Assembly (NCBI GenBank): GCA_028622995.1
Contig: JAJQJQ010000012.1
Coordinates: forward strand, 4,278,001 to 4,342,000
Length of the DNA stretch: 64,000 nt
DNA from: Panagrolaimus kolymaensis
Taxonomy: Eukaryota > Nematoda > Chromadorea > Rhabditida > Panagrolaimidae
Reading direction: 5' to 3'
Shown here: positions 62,655-64,000 of the stretch, piece after piece
Layout of the letters: every line of letters begins with the position of its first letter
How positions within the stretch are numbered: the stretch's first letter is position 1
Notes under the pieces: model-generated
The model's database searches: none
Seen by the model: only the letters and a program-made list of their open reading frames with translations
Told to the model about the DNA's origin: nothing
Position numbers and translations under genes: made by a program

Positions 62655-63828
62655 GTGAGTTTATTATTTTTTAACCCTTTTACAAACTATTTTGGTGAAA
62701 AACAACGATTTAATGGTAAAAACGTTTCGTTTCATAGTTTCTAGTTTGTAGTTTATGGCTTGCAAGCTAATATCTTTTTTTTTGCAAGCACAAAATATAT
62801 TTTATTCTTAGCTTATTCCTCTATGGAAGGAAGTCTAACAAAATGTTTAGTAAATATTTTGAGACTTTGTCCCAATATTTTCTTTTATAAAACCCAACTT
62901 TAATTTCATCTTTTTTTGGAATTCAAAGTATCCTCCTTCCAAAAAAAATCTTATCACTTTTCTTTATTGTATGCTTTGTCTCGAATTAATTGCATTTTAA
63001 AGTCTCAGAAACATTAGAGAGAGAAAAACTTTAATTTGTGTCTGTTTTTTTTTTCTTTCTATCACGTCAATCTCCTTTCTTTTTTATTGTATTTACCTTT
63101 ATCGTTATCATCCGCCACGGCGGCTAGCTAGCAAGGCTTCATAGAACGATAAACTTCAATTGCTTGCTTGAATCGCGTTATTTCCTTTTTTTTCACTGTC
63201 AAAACTGTATTCATCAAATATTATATGCTAACAATAAAATGCATTAGTTCCTTGCTTATTCCATTTTTTCCTTTCTTTTGTTGTTTTTTTTGTTTGTTTG
63301 TTTTAGAAACAACAAATTGTTTTTGATTCATCATCATCGTCCATTTGAAAAGTTTTTTAAACTTGAAAAATACGTTTACAATTTAAAAATTCGAGAATAG
63401 TTTTTCTTAATATTTTATGAATTGCTGCTTCTAAATACAACGGTAAGTAATATTTTTTAGACCTTGGATGAACTTGTTGTTATTAAGAATAAAACCATGG
63501 ACTTCAACCACAAAGCAAGGAATAATAAATAAGGTGAAAAAAAGGGATAAGCTTAAAGTTTCAGAAATAAAAGATGGATTTTAGTCATAATTTTTTTAAC
63601 GGCATAAATTTAAAACTTCCAATTACCAAAATCTATCCTTTTACTCAAGCACCAAAAACATTTTTTCGTAAAAAAAATGACAAAAACGTACGTGCAAAAG
63701 AAAAAAACACGAACACAAAATATTTTTTCTTCTAAAACTGAAACTGAAACATTTCTTTCTTTCATCATCGAAAATATGTATAAGTGAAACAAAAAAAAAC
63801 CTCTGCGAAGAAATGCAACGACTAATGT
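62655..63828. other. Intron or intergenic DNA near the right edge
   Basis: AT-rich, with pyrimidine runs and no firm exon. It may be the first intron of the gene that starts at 62512. Confidence 0.4.
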
Positions 63829-63961
63829 CTAATATTTTTTTTGCGCAGAAACATCAGCATTTGGCGAAGCCATCGTTTTTGCCAAAGTCATGTAGGTGTC
63901 TTCTCCATCTTCAGCATTTTTTTTTTGCGGAGGAAGAAGCTGCTCAGAAACGAAGCCATGG
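63829..63961 (-). CDS. Possible last exon of a gene entering from the right edge
   Basis: After a strong acceptor (TTTCTTTTTTAG) on the minus strand, a frame of 44 codons starting in phase 2 reads HGFVSEQLLPPQKKN, AEDGEDTYMTLAKTM and ends DVSAQKKY before TAG. The composition and base content differ from the AT-rich surroundings and look coding. The rest of the gene is outside the window, and no family is recognised. Confidence 0.4.
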
Positions 63962-64000
63962 CTAAAAAAGAAATATTATTACGTCATTGCATCCATTTGA

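Overview
This 64 kb window is nuclear DNA from a nematode. The evidence is the gene content (cuticle collagen, muscle myosin heavy chain, a diverged ubiquitin-like/S27a fusion as in nematode UBL-1, a four-pass CCCG-type membrane protein), short GT-AG introns of about 45-60 bases ending in TTTTAG or TTTCAG, AT-rich intergenic DNA full of A/T runs, and TTTTAG-type acceptors a few bases upstream of many start codons, as expected with spliced-leader trans-splicing. The species cannot be named from the sequence. All exon models below were built by hand and checked for donor, acceptor and reading phase.

Layout. 1-3.9 kb: 5' part of a TRIM9/MADD-2-type RING/B-box gene (minus), running off the left edge, with a 2.7 kb first intron. 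3.9-10 kb: about 6 kb with no convincing gene. 10-11.4 kb: relic of a protein kinase and a weak antisense mini-gene. 11.6-13.6 kb: kelch-like gene (minus). 14.8-15.1 kb: frameshifted 3' remnant of a PP1-type phosphatase. 15.4-17.3 kb: anillin-like gene (plus). 18.1-26.3 kb: coiled-coil protein gene (minus) with up to four alternative first exons, holding a nested antisense gene for a small secreted Cys-rich protein. 27.8-30.7 kb: carnitine palmitoyltransferase (plus). 31.3-32.5 kb: damaged MATH-BTB gene (plus). 33.0-34.5 kb: sugar-porter MFS gene (plus). 34.6-36.3 kb: catalase (minus). 37.2-38.7 kb: protein with a repeated Thr-Ala motif (plus). 39.0-40.0 kb: secreted protein ending in a CxxC (plus). 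40.0-43.0 kb: SLC46-like transporter (minus). 43.25-44.0 kb: ubiquitin-like/S27a fusion (minus). 45.6-47.0 kb: calreticulin (plus). 47.5-48.8 kb: cuticle collagen (minus). 49.8-57.1 kb: muscle myosin heavy chain (minus). 58.5-59.4 kb: four-pass membrane protein (plus). 61.5-62.3 kb: single-pass membrane protein (plus). 62.5 kb: a probable first exon, and at 63.8-64.0 kb a possible last exon of a gene from beyond the right edge.

Most genes are unrelated housekeeping or tissue genes, as is normal for a nematode chromosome arm. Several are packed tail to tail with 75-90 bases between stop codons. No mobile element, CRISPR array, rRNA or tRNA was recognised. The most unusual items are the stacked alternative first exons of the coiled-coil gene, the nested Cys-rich gene, two lineage-specific-looking proteins at 37.2-40.0 kb, and three decaying genes (kinase, PP1, MATH-BTB) caught at different stages of loss.
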